From Paenibacillus sp. Soil522 (GTDB lineage: Bacteria; Bacillota; Bacilli; Paenibacillales; Paenibacillaceae): a DNA stretch of 64,000 nucleotides. Position numbers and translations under genes: made by a program. The notes under the pieces were generated by a model. It worked only from the letters and a program-made list of their open reading frames with translations. It did no database searches and was not told the DNA's origin. Of this stretch, positions 17,394 to 26,242 are shown in pieces (within the stretch, counting starts at the first letter, position 1; every line of letters starts with the position of its first letter). The stretch is from positions 62,001-126,000 of the forward strand of contig NZ_LMRV01000055.1 of assembly GCF_001428245.1 (NCBI RefSeq). Reading direction: 5' to 3'.

Positions 17394-18770
17394 ATGGCAG
17401 CATTTGAGAGCTTATCAAGCCGGCTTCAAAATGTGTTCAGCAAGCTGAGGGGCAAAGGTAAGGTTTCCGAAGAAGATGTTAGTGAAGCGATGCGCGAGGT
17501 GCGATTGGCGCTTCTAGAGGCGGACGTTAACTTTAAGGTCGTGAAGGATTTTATCGCGAAAGTGAAGGAACGGGCAATTGGCCTCGATGTGTCAAAGAGC
17601 TTTACGCCCGGCATGGTCGTCATCGATATCGTAAATAAAGAGCTAACCGAGCTTATGGGCGGCACACAAAGCAAGCTGGTGAAGGCAAGCAAGCCTCCGA
17701 CAGTCATTATGATGGCAGGCTTGCAGGGTGCCGGTAAGACGACGACGACAGGCAAGCTGGCAAAGCTGCTCCAGAAGAGCAACAATAAGCCGCTTCTCAT
17801 CGCGTGTGATATTTATCGTCCCGCAGCGATTAAGCAGCTTCAGGTTCTTGGCGAACAGATTAATGCGCCGGTCTTCTCGCTTGGTGATCAGATTTCACCA
17901 GTCGAAATTGCGCGTGCCGGACTTCAGCATGCCAAAGAGAACGGCAATGATTATGTCATTATCGATACCGCAGGCCGCTTACATATCGACGAAGAGCTGA
18001 TGGAAGAGCTGAAGCAAATTCATCAGATTACGAAGCCGGACGAAGTGCTTCTCGTCGTTGATGCGATGACCGGTCAAGATGCGGTTAACGTAGCGCAAAG
18101 CTTTCATGAGCAGCTCGCTTTAACCGGTGTCGTACTGACTAAGCTCGATGGCGATACCCGAGGTGGCGCGGCGCTTTCGGTCAAAGCCGTAACGGGCTGT
18201 CCGATTAAGTTCGCGGCGATGGGTGAGAAGATTGACTCCTTGGAGCCGTTCCATCCGGAGCGTATGGCATCCCGGATACTCGGCATGGGCGATATGCTCT
18301 CACTCATCGAGAAGGCGCAGTCGAGCATCGATGCAGAGAAAGCGAAGGAAATGGAACGTAAAATGCGCACAGCAGACTTTACGTTCGACGATTTCCTCGA
18401 TCAGATGGAGCAGGTTCGCAATCTGGGGCCGCTCGATCAAATTATGGATATGCTGCCCGGCATGAACAAGATGAAGGGCATGAAGGATATAAAGGTCGAT
18501 GAGAAGCAAATCGGCCGCGTCGAGGCGATTGTCCGCTCCATGACGAAAGATGAGAAGCAAAAGCCGGAGCTGCTAAATCATAGCCGCCGAAAGCGCGTTG
18601 CTGCCGGCAGCGGCACAACGGTCGTTGAGGTTAACCGCCTCATTAAGCAGTTTGACGACATGAAAAAAATGATGAAGCAATTCTCATCGATGATGGGACC
18701 GAAAGGGCCGAAGGGCGGCAAGAAAGGCCTGAAGGGCTTGCTCGGCAAAAATATGAAGTTCCCGTTTTAA
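17394..18770 (+). CDS. ffh: Signal recognition particle protein Ffh
   Basis: A 458-residue SRP54 GTPase that binds signal sequences and the 4.5S/scRNA. The NG domain has P-loop GLQGAGKT at 109-116, DTAGRLHIDEEL and TKLDGDTRGGAAL. The C-terminal M domain is methionine-rich (MDMLPGMNKMKGMK, FDDMKKMMKQFSSMM) and ends in a Gly/Lys-rich tail. The start is ATG at 17394 after GGAGGTGAC. It is co-transcribed with ylxM and probably rpsP. Confidence 0.97.
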   Translation: MAAFESLSSRLQNVFSKLRGKGKVSEEDVSEAMREVRLALLEADVNFKVVKDFIAKVKERAIGLDVSKSFTPGMVVIDIVNKELTELMGGTQSKLVKASKPPTVIMMAGLQGAGKTTTTGKLAKLLQKSNNKPLLIACDIYRPAAIKQLQVLGEQINAPVFSLGDQISPVEIARAGLQHAKENGNDYVIIDTAGRLHIDEELMEELKQIHQITKPDEVLLVVDAMTGQDAVNVAQSFHEQLALTGVVLTKLDGDTRGGAALSVKAVTGCPIKFAAMGEKIDSLEPFHPERMASRILGMGDMLSLIEKAQSSIDAEKAKEMERKMRTADFTFDDFLDQMEQVRNLGPLDQIMDMLPGMNKMKGMKDIKVDEKQIGRVEAIVRSMTKDEKQKPELLNHSRRKRVAAGSGTTVVEVNRLIKQFDDMKKMMKQFSSMMGPKGPKGGKKGLKGLLGKNMKFPF

Positions 18771-18803
18771 CAGCTGTTTACTCTTTGAAGGAGGTGAATT
18801 TTC

Positions 18804-19076
18804 ATGGCAGTACGTATTCGTTTGAAAAGAATTGGTGCTCACAAAGCTCCTTTCTACCGCGTAGTAGTATCGGATTCCCGTTCACCGCGTGACGGACGTT
18901 TTATCGAAGAGATCGGCACTTATAACCCGGTTGCACAACCGGCTCAAGTTAAGATCGATGAAGAAAAAGCGTTGAAATGGCTGCAAACAGGCGCGCAAGC
19001 ATCTGATACAGTTCGTGACTTGCTTTCCAAAGCTGGTGTTCTTAAAAAGTTCCATGAGCTTAGGCAACAGAAATAA
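18804..19076 (+). CDS. rpsP: 30S ribosomal protein S16
   Basis: A 90-residue protein beginning [19 protein letters not shown], the S16 signature, with [16 protein letters not shown]. The length is typical for Firmicutes. The ATG at 18804 follows AAGGAGGTGA. It starts 33 bases after ffh and is followed by the KH protein gene, the standard arrangement. Confidence 0.97.
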   Translation: MAVRIRLKRIGAHKAPFYRVVVSDSRSPRDGRFIEEIGTYNPVAQPAQVKIDEEKALKWLQTGAQASDTVRDLLSKAGVLKKFHELRQQK

Positions 19077-19101
19077 CTGTTGAATAGCGGAGGGCCTTGA
19101 G

Positions 19102-19332
19102 ATGAAAGAATTGATACTTGTCATAGCGAAGGCATTGGTTGATCATCCGGATCAGGTGCTAATCAATGTGAAGGATGATGACCGAGGCACGATATACGAG
19201 CTTTCGGTTCACCCCGAGGATGTCGGTAAAATCATCGGTAAACAGGGACGCATAGCGAAAGCGATGCGTACGGTAGTGACTTCTGCTTCCGTCAAATCGC
19301 AAAAGCGCGTCATCGTCGACATTATGTCATGA
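19102..19332 (+). CDS. khpA: KH-domain RNA-binding protein KhpA (YlqC)
   Basis: A 76-residue protein that is essentially one KH domain, with the GxxG loop in KIIGKQGRIAKAMRTVV. In streptococci KhpA pairs with KhpB/Jag and controls cell elongation through RNA binding. The start is ATG at 19102 after GGAGGGCC. In B. subtilis a further gene, ylqD, separates this gene from rimM. It is absent here, where a terminator follows instead. Confidence 0.93.
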   Translation: MKELILVIAKALVDHPDQVLINVKDDDRGTIYELSVHPEDVGKIIGKQGRIAKAMRTVVTSASVKSQKRVIVDIMS

Positions 19333-19348
19333 TGAACGTACAGGAAGA

Positions 19349-19378
19349 AGGTTAGGATGAATGTCCTAGCCTTTTTTT
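19349..19378 (+). terminator. Rho-independent terminator after khpA
   Basis: A 9-bp stem AGGTTAGGA (19349-19357) / TCCTAGCCT (19364-19372) with one G-U pair and a six-base loop, followed by a run of seven T. Confidence 0.88.
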
Positions 19379-19454
19379 AATGTGCTGTTTTTTTAGTATA
19401 AGGCTTAACCTAGCGGCTTCGTTCTCCAGCGTGGAACGATGCCGTTTTTATATG

Positions 19455-19460
19455 TATAAT
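19455..19460 (+). promoter_or_regulatory. Probable -10 box for rimM-trmD
   Basis: A perfect TATAAT, 31 bases before the rimM ATG and downstream of a terminator, so a promoter is expected here. The -35 region (TGGAAC at 19432-19437) is poor. Confidence 0.45.
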
Positions 19461-19491
19461 AAGGGTATACACAAATGAAGGGCTGGTTGTA

Positions 19492-20016
19492 ATGAGCGAA
19501 AAATGGTTTACAGTCGGGAAAATTGTTAATACGCACGGTCTTCGGGGAGAATTGAAAATACTTTCGCAAACGGATTTTGCAGATATCCGGTTCGCAGCCG
19601 GCAGTAAGCTGCTCATGCAGAATGAGGAAAACGGAGCAACGCTTGAAGTCAATGTTATTAGCTCCCGGCCGAACAAAAACGTATACATACTGAAGCTGGA
19701 AGGCTTCATTGACATTAATCAGGTTGAGAAATATAAGGGCTGGGTGCTTAAGGTATCCGAGTCTAATTTGGTTGATCTGGATGAAGGCGAATATTATTAC
19801 CACGAGATAATTGGCTGCCGCGTCGTAACAGAAGAAGGTGAGGAACTGGGCACGATTTCCGAAATTTTAAGCCCGGGCGCCAATGATGTATGGGTTGTTG
19901 ACCGGCCGAAAGGCTCCGGCAAGCAGCTGCTCTTACCCGTCATCGATGAAGTCTTAATAAGCGTCAACACAAAAGAAAAGATCGTGATGGTCCGCTTGAT
20001 GGAAGGATTGATTTAA
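19492..20016 (+). CDS. rimM: Ribosome maturation factor RimM
   Basis: A 174-residue protein needed for 30S head maturation and binding S19. The N-terminal RimM domain opens FTVGKIVNTHGLRGELK. The C-terminal PRC barrel contains YYYHEIIGCRV and the VWVVDRPKGSGKQLLLPVI stretch. The start is ATG at 19492. It is followed after three bases by trmD, the usual pairing. Confidence 0.95.
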   Translation: MSEKWFTVGKIVNTHGLRGELKILSQTDFADIRFAAGSKLLMQNEENGATLEVNVISSRPNKNVYILKLEGFIDINQVEKYKGWVLKVSESNLVDLDEGEYYYHEIIGCRVVTEEGEELGTISEILSPGANDVWVVDRPKGSGKQLLLPVIDEVLISVNTKEKIVMVRLMEGLI

Positions 20017-20019
20017 GCG

Positions 20020-20772
20020 ATGAAAATAGATGTGCTGACGCTGTTTCCGGAAATGTTCGACGGCGTATTTCATGCGAGCATTTTAGGTAAAGCGAAAGAA
20101 AAAGGGATCGTCTCCCCTCAGGCTATTAACTTCCGTGCTTATTCGGGCAATAAGCATAATACGGTCGACGACTATCCGTACGGGGGCGGAGGCGGCATGG
20201 TATTGAAGCCTGAGCCGGTATTTGCGGCAGTTGAGGATCTTAAGCTGGACGAGCATGTAAAGCCTCGCGTCATCTTGCTATGTCCGCAAGGGGAGCAGTT
20301 TACACAGCAGAAGGCAGAAGAGCTAGCAAAAGAGAAGCATCTGGTCCTCATTTGCGGCCATTATGAAGGTTATGATGAGCGTATTCGCGAGCATCTGGTC
20401 ACGGACGAGCTATCGATCGGCGATTATGTCCTAACAGGCGGAGAAATTCCGGCGATGGTGCTCATTGACAGCATCGTTAGATTGCTTCCAGGGGTGCTTG
20501 GCAACGAAACCTCAGCAGTTACAGACTCGTATAGCACGGGCTTACTTGAGCATCCACATTATACGCGGCCTTCTGAATTCCGCGGCTGGGAAGTACCGGA
20601 TGTTCTCATTTCCGGCCATCATGCGAATATAGAGGTGTGGCGCCGCGAGCAGTCGCTGCTTAGGACGCTGCAGCGCCGTCCTGACCTGCTGAAGAGCGCT
20701 GCGCTTTCGGATAAGGAACGGAAATGGCTGGCTGCTCGGTCGAAGCAGGAGCCAAATAAAGCGGATAAATAG
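20020..20772 (+). CDS. trmD: tRNA (guanine37-N1)-methyltransferase TrmD
   Basis: A 250-residue SPOUT methyltransferase that makes m1G37 and prevents +1 frameshifting. The knot-forming stretches are visible: [30 protein letters not shown], and [17 protein letters not shown] followed by LLPGVLGN. The length is standard. The ATG at 20020 comes three bases after the rimM stop, with GGAAGGA inside the end of rimM. Confidence 0.97.
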   Translation: MKIDVLTLFPEMFDGVFHASILGKAKEKGIVSPQAINFRAYSGNKHNTVDDYPYGGGGGMVLKPEPVFAAVEDLKLDEHVKPRVILLCPQGEQFTQQKAEELAKEKHLVLICGHYEGYDERIREHLVTDELSIGDYVLTGGEIPAMVLIDSIVRLLPGVLGNETSAVTDSYSTGLLEHPHYTRPSEFRGWEVPDVLISGHHANIEVWRREQSLLRTLQRRPDLLKSAALSDKERKWLAARSKQEPNKADK

Positions 20773-20790
20773 AATAACTTCAGTCAGAAG

Positions 20791-20819
20791 AAAGCCGCAG
20801 CGGATGCCGTTGCGGCTTT
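20791..20819 (+). terminator. Probable terminator after trmD
   Basis: A 9-bp stem AAAGCCGCA (20791-20799) / TGCGGCTTT (20811-20819) with an 11-base loop. The tail has few T, so efficiency is uncertain. Confidence 0.6.
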
Positions 20820-20849
20820 GTTCGAATATAAAACATAAGAATGACTAAG

Positions 20850-21055
20850 TTTTGAGCTTATGCGATCTTGTCACCAGACGTTTAAGCCGGAACAGAAGAG
20901 CAGTTTATGGAGTTGACCCAGCCATAGTGGGCAAAAATGCTATCCGGGTATCCGGCTGCGATGTTTTCTGCGGCAGAATGGTATTTAACGCCCGCAGCCT
21001 TCATGCGGTCAAAAGGGGACAATCAGTCGATTCGGTGTTAGTATACATAAAATAG
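20850..21055 (-). pseudogene. Decayed CAP/SCP-like (YkwD-type) domain gene fragment
   Basis: Reading the minus strand from 21004, one frame encodes MKAAGVKYHSAAENIAAGYP, continuing as DSIFAHYGWVNS and running to a stop near 20883. SPFDRM lies just before it. This matches the core of CAP/SCP domains (PFDRMKAAG, AENIA.G, W.NS.GH). The N-terminal side has an in-frame TGA. A YFxxT-like piece continues in another frame up to about 21054. After NS the expected GHRK region is frame-shifted: another frame reads HKLLFCSGLNVW. No start, signal peptide or complete domain remains. It lies in the 434-base trmD-rplS gap and runs almost to the rplS promoter. Confidence 0.6.
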
Positions 21056-21072
21056 GAATAAAAAAAATCGTG

Positions 21073-21101
21073 TTGTATTATTGGGCTGGTTATGGTAAAA
21101 T
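21073..21101 (+). promoter_or_regulatory. Sigma-A promoter for rplS
   Basis: TTGTAT at 21073-21078 and TAAAAT at 21096-21101 with a 17-base spacer and TGG before the -10 box (extended -10). It gives a leader of about 100 bases before rplS. L19 leaders are autoregulatory in B. subtilis, but I could not match that structure by eye. Confidence 0.7.
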
Positions 21102-21206
21102 TTCTAATGTTGTTCGTTAAGTCGGACGGTCCGCTATCAGCGATGAACCGGTTCAGAGGAATTCGGTGAGCTTATAAGAACGTCTATGGTGGAAGGAGTG
21201 AATCAA

Positions 21207-21548
21207 ATGAATCTTTTGCAAACAATTGCGCAAGAAAATCTGCGCCAAGGTCTACCGAACTTTCGTCCTGGTGACACGCTAAAAGTTCATGTGAAAGTTA
21301 TCGAGGGAACTCGTGAGCGTATCCAATTGTTCGAAGGCGTTGTAATTAAACGTCGCGGCGGTGGAATTAGCGAAACTTTTACAGTGCGTAAAATTTCCTA
21401 CGGTGTTGGTGTGGAAAGAACTTTCCCGCTTAACTCGCCTAAAATCGAAAAAATCGAAGTGGCTCGCCGTGGTAAAGTACGTCGCGCGAAATTGTACTAC
21501 CTACGTAGTCTTCGCGGAAAAGCTGCTCGTATTAAAGAAATTCGTTAA
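21207..21548 (+). CDS. rplS: 50S ribosomal protein L19
   Basis: A 113-residue ribosomal protein at the 30S-50S interface. Family stretches include [33 protein letters not shown] and [17 protein letters not shown]. The start is ATG at 21207 after GGAGTGAATC. The in-frame GTG at 21186 adds residues upstream of the ribosome-binding site and is rejected. It follows a pseudogene remnant and its own promoter. Confidence 0.97.
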   Translation: MNLLQTIAQENLRQGLPNFRPGDTLKVHVKVIEGTRERIQLFEGVVIKRRGGGISETFTVRKISYGVGVERTFPLNSPKIEKIEVARRGKVRRAKLYYLRSLRGKAARIKEIR

Positions 21549-21643
21549 GAACAGACGACAAGAGGGGCTTGCGCAAACAAGCTCCTTTTCGTTTTTTCTC
21601 AAAGTCGTTTACATATTACAGCTTAGGGAAGAAGGCGGACAGA

Positions 21644-22351
21644 GTGGACTCACAGCAGCGAAATGACGGGCTGAACAATGGTAATACGAATGATTTGAAG
21701 GATACACAAAACCATACGAATATTCAGCAAAATTTGCCAGAACGTGCAGTGACCCATGGTTCCAGCTCCGGCAAGCAAAGCGGTACTTACAAAGAAATCG
21801 TCGAATGGATCAAGGCGCTAGTTATCGCGGTCGTGCTCGTATTTCTCATTCGCCAGTTTTTGTTCTCGCCGTTTATCGTGGACGGACCATCGATGCAGCC
21901 GAATTTTGAGACGGGTGAACGCTTAATTGTAAATAAAATATTGTACACGATCCGCGAGCCGAAATTCGGAGAGGTAGTCGTATTCGATGTTCCGGAGCAG
22001 GGCCGAAAATTCATTAAACGGGTTATTGGCGTGCCAGGCGATAAGATTAGACTGGAAGGCGATAACCTTTATATTAACGACAAGAAAATCGATGAGCCTT
22101 ATATAAAGGAAGCTATTGAAGCGGCCCGCGCTGAAGGCAGGCTGTACAACACTGGACCCAACTTCCCGAATTCAGATGTGAAGGATATGACGGTTCCAGA
22201 AGGGACGATTTTTGCGCTTGGCGATAATCGGGGCGATAGCACGGATAGCCGATTTATCGGTTTTGTGACGGATAAGGAAGTTGTTGGCCGCGCCGATATT
22301 ATTTTTTGGCCGCTGAACAAGCTGGAGTTTATTAAGCACTGGACTAAATGA
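21644..22351 (+). CDS. lepB: Type I signal peptidase
   Basis: A 235-residue membrane protease that removes signal peptides from exported proteins. A long polar Asn/Gln-rich cytoplasmic N-terminus (about residues 1-52) precedes one membrane segment (54-75). The catalytic Ser83 is in DGPSMQPNF and Lys125 in KFIKRVIGVPGD. The late box is GDNRGDSTDSRF. The GTG at 21644 with an AAGGCGG site is the likely start. Upstream in-frame sequence to 21569 would add a Phe/Ser-rich segment unlike SPases. B. subtilis places other genes here, but rplS-lepB-rbgA is common in related taxa. Confidence 0.92.
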   Translation: MDSQQRNDGLNNGNTNDLKDTQNHTNIQQNLPERAVTHGSSSGKQSGTYKEIVEWIKALVIAVVLVFLIRQFLFSPFIVDGPSMQPNFETGERLIVNKILYTIREPKFGEVVVFDVPEQGRKFIKRVIGVPGDKIRLEGDNLYINDKKIDEPYIKEAIEAARAEGRLYNTGPNFPNSDVKDMTVPEGTIFALGDNRGDSTDSRFIGFVTDKEVVGRADIIFWPLNKLEFIKHWTK

Positions 22352-22360
22352 GGTGAGTAG

Positions 22361-23227
22361 ATGACCATTCAATGGTTTCCGGGTCATATGACCCGAGCGA
22401 AACGGCAAATACAGGACAAGCTCAAATTAATCGATCTTGCCATTGAACTATTGGATGCCCGGGTTCCGCTTTCGAGCCGTAATCCGATGATTGAGGAAAT
22501 TTTGAACGGAAAGCCAAGGCTGATTGTATTGAACAAAGCTGATTTGGCCGATCCGAGGACGACTGAGCAATGGATGGCTTATTTCCGTAACGAAGGACAT
22601 GAATCGATCGCGATCGATTCTTCGACGGGAACGAAGGTCAATGAGGTTCCGCTTAAGGCGAAGCAGATTTTGCATGAGAAAATAGCCCGTCAAATCGCCA
22701 AAGGAATAAATCCGCGCGCTATCCGCGGGTTAATCGTAGGCATACCGAATGTCGGAAAATCCACGCTTATTAATAAGCTGGCCGGCCGCGCCATTGCTTT
22801 AACAGGTGACCGGCCAGGCGTTACGAAGGGGCAGCAGTGGATTAAGATTGGAACGGAAATGGAACTGCTCGATACCCCTGGTATTTTGTGGCCGAAGTTT
22901 GAGGATGAGCTTGTCGGCTACCGGCTTGCGATGACAGGCGCGATAAGAGAACAGATTTTAAACGTAGACGATATTGCTTTTTTTGCGATGCGTGAGCTAG
23001 TGGACCGTTACTGGCCTAACATAAAAGAGCGCTATGAGCTTGAAACGCCTCCGAAGGATGTTTCCGATCCGGATGAAATCGTAAGGGTAATGGAGGATAT
23101 CGGGCGCCGGAGAGGCTGTCTGGTAAGCGGTGGGCGTGTCGATTTGGAGAAAACATCCGGGATTATTTTGCGTGACTTGCGCGCAGGAAAGCTTGGACGC
23201 ATTACGCTTGAAGCTCCACCTTATTGA
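22361..23227 (+). CDS. rbgA: Ribosome biogenesis GTPase RbgA (YlqF)
   Basis: A 288-residue circularly permuted GTPase needed for late 50S assembly. The order of motifs is permuted: G4 LNKADL comes first (near residue 60), followed by G1 [14 protein letters not shown] (near 125) and G3 DTPG. The N-terminus [15 protein letters not shown] is typical. The ATG at 22361 follows GAGGTGAG, ten bases after lepB. Confidence 0.95.
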   Translation: MTIQWFPGHMTRAKRQIQDKLKLIDLAIELLDARVPLSSRNPMIEEILNGKPRLIVLNKADLADPRTTEQWMAYFRNEGHESIAIDSSTGTKVNEVPLKAKQILHEKIARQIAKGINPRAIRGLIVGIPNVGKSTLINKLAGRAIALTGDRPGVTKGQQWIKIGTEMELLDTPGILWPKFEDELVGYRLAMTGAIREQILNVDDIAFFAMRELVDRYWPNIKERYELETPPKDVSDPDEIVRVMEDIGRRRGCLVSGGRVDLEKTSGIILRDLRAGKLGRITLEAPPY

Positions 23228-23248
23228 TTTGAAACGGGGGAACGTAAC

Positions 23249-23863
23249 GTGCTGCAATATGAACAGTCGTTATGGCAAGAGGGATACAACGCCATTGCCG
23301 GCGTGGATGAGGTTGGCCGCGGATGTCTCTTCGGAGACGTTGTGGCTGCAGCCGTTATTTTGCCGCCGGGGCTAGTGATAGAGGGAGTAAATGACTCCAA
23401 GAAGTTATCCGAGAAGAAGCGAGACCAGCTCTATGACATTATATTGCGGGAATGCGTGGCCTGGTCGGCCGCTCGCGTTGATGCGGAAACGATTGACCGC
23501 ATCAATATTAAGCAGGCTGCCAGGCTAGCGATGAAGCTTGCTGTGGAATCGCTGCAGATTCCTTCCGATTATTTGCTTGTCGATGCAGAGAAGGTTGACG
23601 TCACGCTGCCGCAGCTGTCGATTATCAAAGGCGATGCTACAAGCCAGTCGATCGCAGCGGCATCTATCGTGGCTAAGGTTACGCGTGATAGGCTTTGCGC
23701 GGCACAATGGGAGCAGGAATACCCCGTTTATGGAATCGCTGTACATAAAGGCTATGCGACGAAGCTGCATCGCGAACGATTGCTTGAGAATGGGCCTAGC
23801 CCATTGCATCGCAGATCGTTTCTTGGCAACTTATTTACGGGGGAGCAATTGCTTCTCTTCTAG
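23249..23863 (+). CDS. rnhB: Ribonuclease HII
   Basis: A 204-residue enzyme that nicks RNA embedded in DNA. The catalytic acidic residues are visible: Asp20 and Glu21 in GVDEVGRG, an Asp in LLVDAEKVD and another in VAKVTRDRL. It is shorter than B. subtilis RNase HII (255) because it lacks the N-terminal extension. The start is GTG at 23249 after GGGGGAAC. It ends at a terminator. Confidence 0.95.
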   Translation: MLQYEQSLWQEGYNAIAGVDEVGRGCLFGDVVAAAVILPPGLVIEGVNDSKKLSEKKRDQLYDIILRECVAWSAARVDAETIDRINIKQAARLAMKLAVESLQIPSDYLLVDAEKVDVTLPQLSIIKGDATSQSIAAASIVAKVTRDRLCAAQWEQEYPVYGIAVHKGYATKLHRERLLENGPSPLHRRSFLGNLFTGEQLLLF

Positions 23864-23888
23864 CCGCTTCCTGGAAGGGATGCTGACT

Positions 23889-23948
23889 GACGCTCGATTG
23901 ATTGTACGAGGCAATGAATGCCTGGTGTAATGATCGGCGTCTTTTTTT
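23889..23948 (+). terminator. Terminator after rnhB
   Basis: GACGC (23889-23893) pairs with GCGTC (23937-23941). A further CGAT/ATCG pairing extends the stem past a bulged T, and an inner AGGCA/TGCCT stem lies within. A run of seven T follows (23942-23948). Confidence 0.75.
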
Positions 23949-24113
23949 ATTTTTAAGCTTGTTTTTCGAGATAAATCGCTTCATGCTTGGCTCTTTATAA
24001 CCGATATAAGGTTTATGAGTTTTAATGGTGACGTACGAATTATAATACAGAATGATAAGCGCGTGGAAAGCAACTCGTAGATAGGCGCTGGAACTGCGGA
24101 GGCCGATGAACAG

Positions 24114-25937
24114 ATGAATATAAGTCAAATGATGCGAAGCTTCTTGGGCGAAGCGTCTAGTGCGGATTCGCGTGCAATAGAGCTGAAGGTTGGACAAATC
24201 GTGCGGGGTGTCATCTTGCAGGTTATGGAAAATAATGAGGCACTCGTCCAAATAAACGGTGTACAGGTGCGGGCGAAGCTGGAGATCCCGCTTCAAGTGG
24301 GGCAGTCAGCCATGCTGCAGGTACAGCCGCAATCCGGTGGAGCACTCGTCATGCTAAAGCAGGTTGAACCGGGCGCAGTGGGATTGCCGGAGGACACATT
24401 TAAGGAATGGGCTAAGCAGCTGGCATTGCCCGAACAGAAGTGGGCCGCCCTTCTAGTAAAGGATTTAAGAAAAGAAGGCGTCATTTTGAACTGCGAGGTT
24501 GCACAAGTCTTTCAGCAGACAGCATCCGCGATGCCGGAAGGCGGAGATGCAAAGCAATGGATGCAGGCAGCTGCAGCTACGTTTAAACGGGGCTTGCCTA
24601 TGACTGGCGCTACAGTTGGTGCCATGCAGCAGGTTATGTTCGGACGCAGTGCGCACGAGCTGCTTGAAACGCTGCAGCAGCAGCTATCGTCTATTGCAGC
24701 TGACACAGACGGAGTGACAGCAGCGAAGCCATTGCCGCATGCGGCTGCGCGTGTACTGGCTCTGCTAACGGAAGGCATGGAGCTGCTTCGCGGCGCAACT
24801 TCTTCGAGTGCGAGCGAGGCATTGCGTGCTTCAGGAGCAGGTTCAAAGGAAGCTGCAGCTGCCAAACCGCAGAATGCGCAATTGACAAGGACAGATTTAC
24901 CTCAGGGCAGCGCAGCCGTTTTGGCTGCGGGAGAAGAGGGTTCCGGGCAGCAAGCAATGCCGCAAGCGGCTCGAGCTGCAGCAAGCCCGCCTAATTGGCT
25001 TGGACAGATGATGAAATGGATGGGGGTGGACCATGAGCTCCAGCTGGCCAAAGCGGTTACGATGGATACGCAGTCGAGTCAGCAAGCGCCTGCGTTACAA
25101 TCACAGACAGCTTCAGCAGTTGCTGCTGTGAAGCCTTCTGCTGCATCGCCAAATCATCCTTCTCCGCAGATTGTCCCGGCAGTTGAAGTGAGCAGCAAGG
25201 AAGCGGCTCAAACGGTTATTACCGCCCAAGGCAGTACGGGTGATGCAGAGGATCAGCAGTCAATGAAAATTCAAGAACTTAAACATTCCGCGGAACGAGC
25301 TGCAGCAGCGGTTATCTCAGCCGTAGCGGAAGGCATGCCTGCTGCTGGTTCCTCCTCGCCTGCACAGCAGGAGTCACTGAAAAGCGCGCTGATTTCATTA
25401 GTTTCTGCGGAAAATACGCCGCCTGCCATTAAGGAAACTGCGCAGCAGCTCGTCCAGCAAATAACGGGACAGCAGCTTTTGCTCACGCCTGAACGCAATA
25501 GCTCGGTGCTGACACATGTGACTATGTTTATTCCGCTTAATAATACGGAAGGGAAACAGACCGCATCGGTTCATATTCAGACAAGACGCGGACGCAAAGG
25601 AGAACTGGACTCCTCCAACTGCAGGCTGCTGTTCAACTTATCGATGAATACGCTTGGAGACACGATGGTTGACGTAAATGTGATGGACAAAATTGTAAGC
25701 TTGAATTTATGGAACGATCATCCCGCCATCTCAATGCTCGCTGAGTCATCCCGTTCCGAAATTGCGGGCAGCCTTCAGCAAGCAGGCTATCAGCTGCTTT
25801 CGCTTCGTACAAAGCCTTTGCCAAAGGCTGGCGAGCAAAGGCTGGAGGAGACAGGGGCGGCGGCCAAGAACCAGCAGCTGCCTGAAATGTCCGCCTTTTC
25901 TTCCAATCGATACAAAGGAGTCGATTATCGCATATGA
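24114..25937 (+). CDS. FliK-like / YlqG-type protein of unknown function
   Basis: A 607-residue protein. Residues 1-110 form a hydrophobic-patterned, beta-rich region (VGQIVRGVILQVMENNEALV). Residues about 130-450 are low-complexity and rich in Ala, Gln, Ser and Pro. Residues about 480-570 form a compact domain (LLFNLSMNTLGDTMVDVNV, SLRTKPLP) resembling the C-terminal domain of hook-length control protein FliK. FliK has the same layout of a long disordered ruler plus a C-terminal switch domain. It overlaps the next gene, a FlhB C-terminus homologue, by ATGA, which fits a FliK-FlhB-like partnership. The start is ATG at 24114 after CGGAGG. The function is inferred only. Confidence 0.72.
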   Translation: MNISQMMRSFLGEASSADSRAIELKVGQIVRGVILQVMENNEALVQINGVQVRAKLEIPLQVGQSAMLQVQPQSGGALVMLKQVEPGAVGLPEDTFKEWAKQLALPEQKWAALLVKDLRKEGVILNCEVAQVFQQTASAMPEGGDAKQWMQAAAATFKRGLPMTGATVGAMQQVMFGRSAHELLETLQQQLSSIAADTDGVTAAKPLPHAAARVLALLTEGMELLRGATSSSASEALRASGAGSKEAAAAKPQNAQLTRTDLPQGSAAVLAAGEEGSGQQAMPQAARAAASPPNWLGQMMKWMGVDHELQLAKAVTMDTQSSQQAPALQSQTASAVAAVKPSAASPNHPSPQIVPAVEVSSKEAAQTVITAQGSTGDAEDQQSMKIQELKHSAERAAAAVISAVAEGMPAAGSSSPAQQESLKSALISLVSAENTPPAIKETAQQLVQQITGQQLLLTPERNSSVLTHVTMFIPLNNTEGKQTASVHIQTRRGRKGELDSSNCRLLFNLSMNTLGDTMVDVNVMDKIVSLNLWNDHPAISMLAESSRSEIAGSLQQAGYQLLSLRTKPLPKAGEQRLEETGAAAKNQQLPEMSAFSSNRYKGVDYRI

Positions 25938-26242
25938 GCAGCGATCAGGAGAATAAACCGCAGCAATCGAAAATCAGGAAAGCAGTTGCGCTAAAATACG
26001 AGCCCGGTGAACGAGCGGCTCCGGTTATGGTAGCAAAAGGCAAAGGCCATTTGGCGGATCTTATACTGGAGAGAGCTATGGAAAACGGCATTCCCGTCCA
26101 AGAGGACTCCTCGTTAGTTGAAGTGCTCTCCAAGCTCGATATTGATCAAGAAATTCCCCCCGAGCTTTATACGCTGGTTGCTGAAATTTTAAGCTTCGTC
26201 TATCGTTCTGATCGCAAAGCGAGGGATATGAGAAATGGTTGA
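25934..26242 (+). CDS. ylqH: FlhB C-terminal domain homologue (YlqH family)
   Basis: A 102-residue soluble protein aligning with the part of FlhB that follows its NPTH autocleavage site. Here KAVALKYEPG matches FAIALKYDAT of the FlhB in this window (residues 281-290), and IPPELYTLVAEILSFVYR matches IPPDLFQAVAEVLAYVYK. There is no NPTH and no membrane domain, so it looks like a free-standing processed FlhB-CC domain. The Helicobacter homologue FlhX can replace processed FlhB-CC. The ATG overlaps the stop of the FliK-like gene. Confidence 0.88.
   Translation: MSSDQENKPQQSKIRKAVALKYEPGERAAPVMVAKGKGHLADLILERAMENGIPVQEDSSLVEVLSKLDIDQEIPPELYTLVAEILSFVYRSDRKARDMRNG

Noticed and set aside
20852..21055. 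Plus-strand reading frame of 67 codons in the trmD-rplS gap
   Set aside because: No ribosome-binding site and no family resemblance. The minus strand of the same stretch carries CAP-domain fragments, so this frame is a by-product.
21108..21206. rplS leader as an L19 autoregulatory RNA
   Set aside because: The length fits, but I could not identify the known structure by eye, so it is not listed as an RNA feature.
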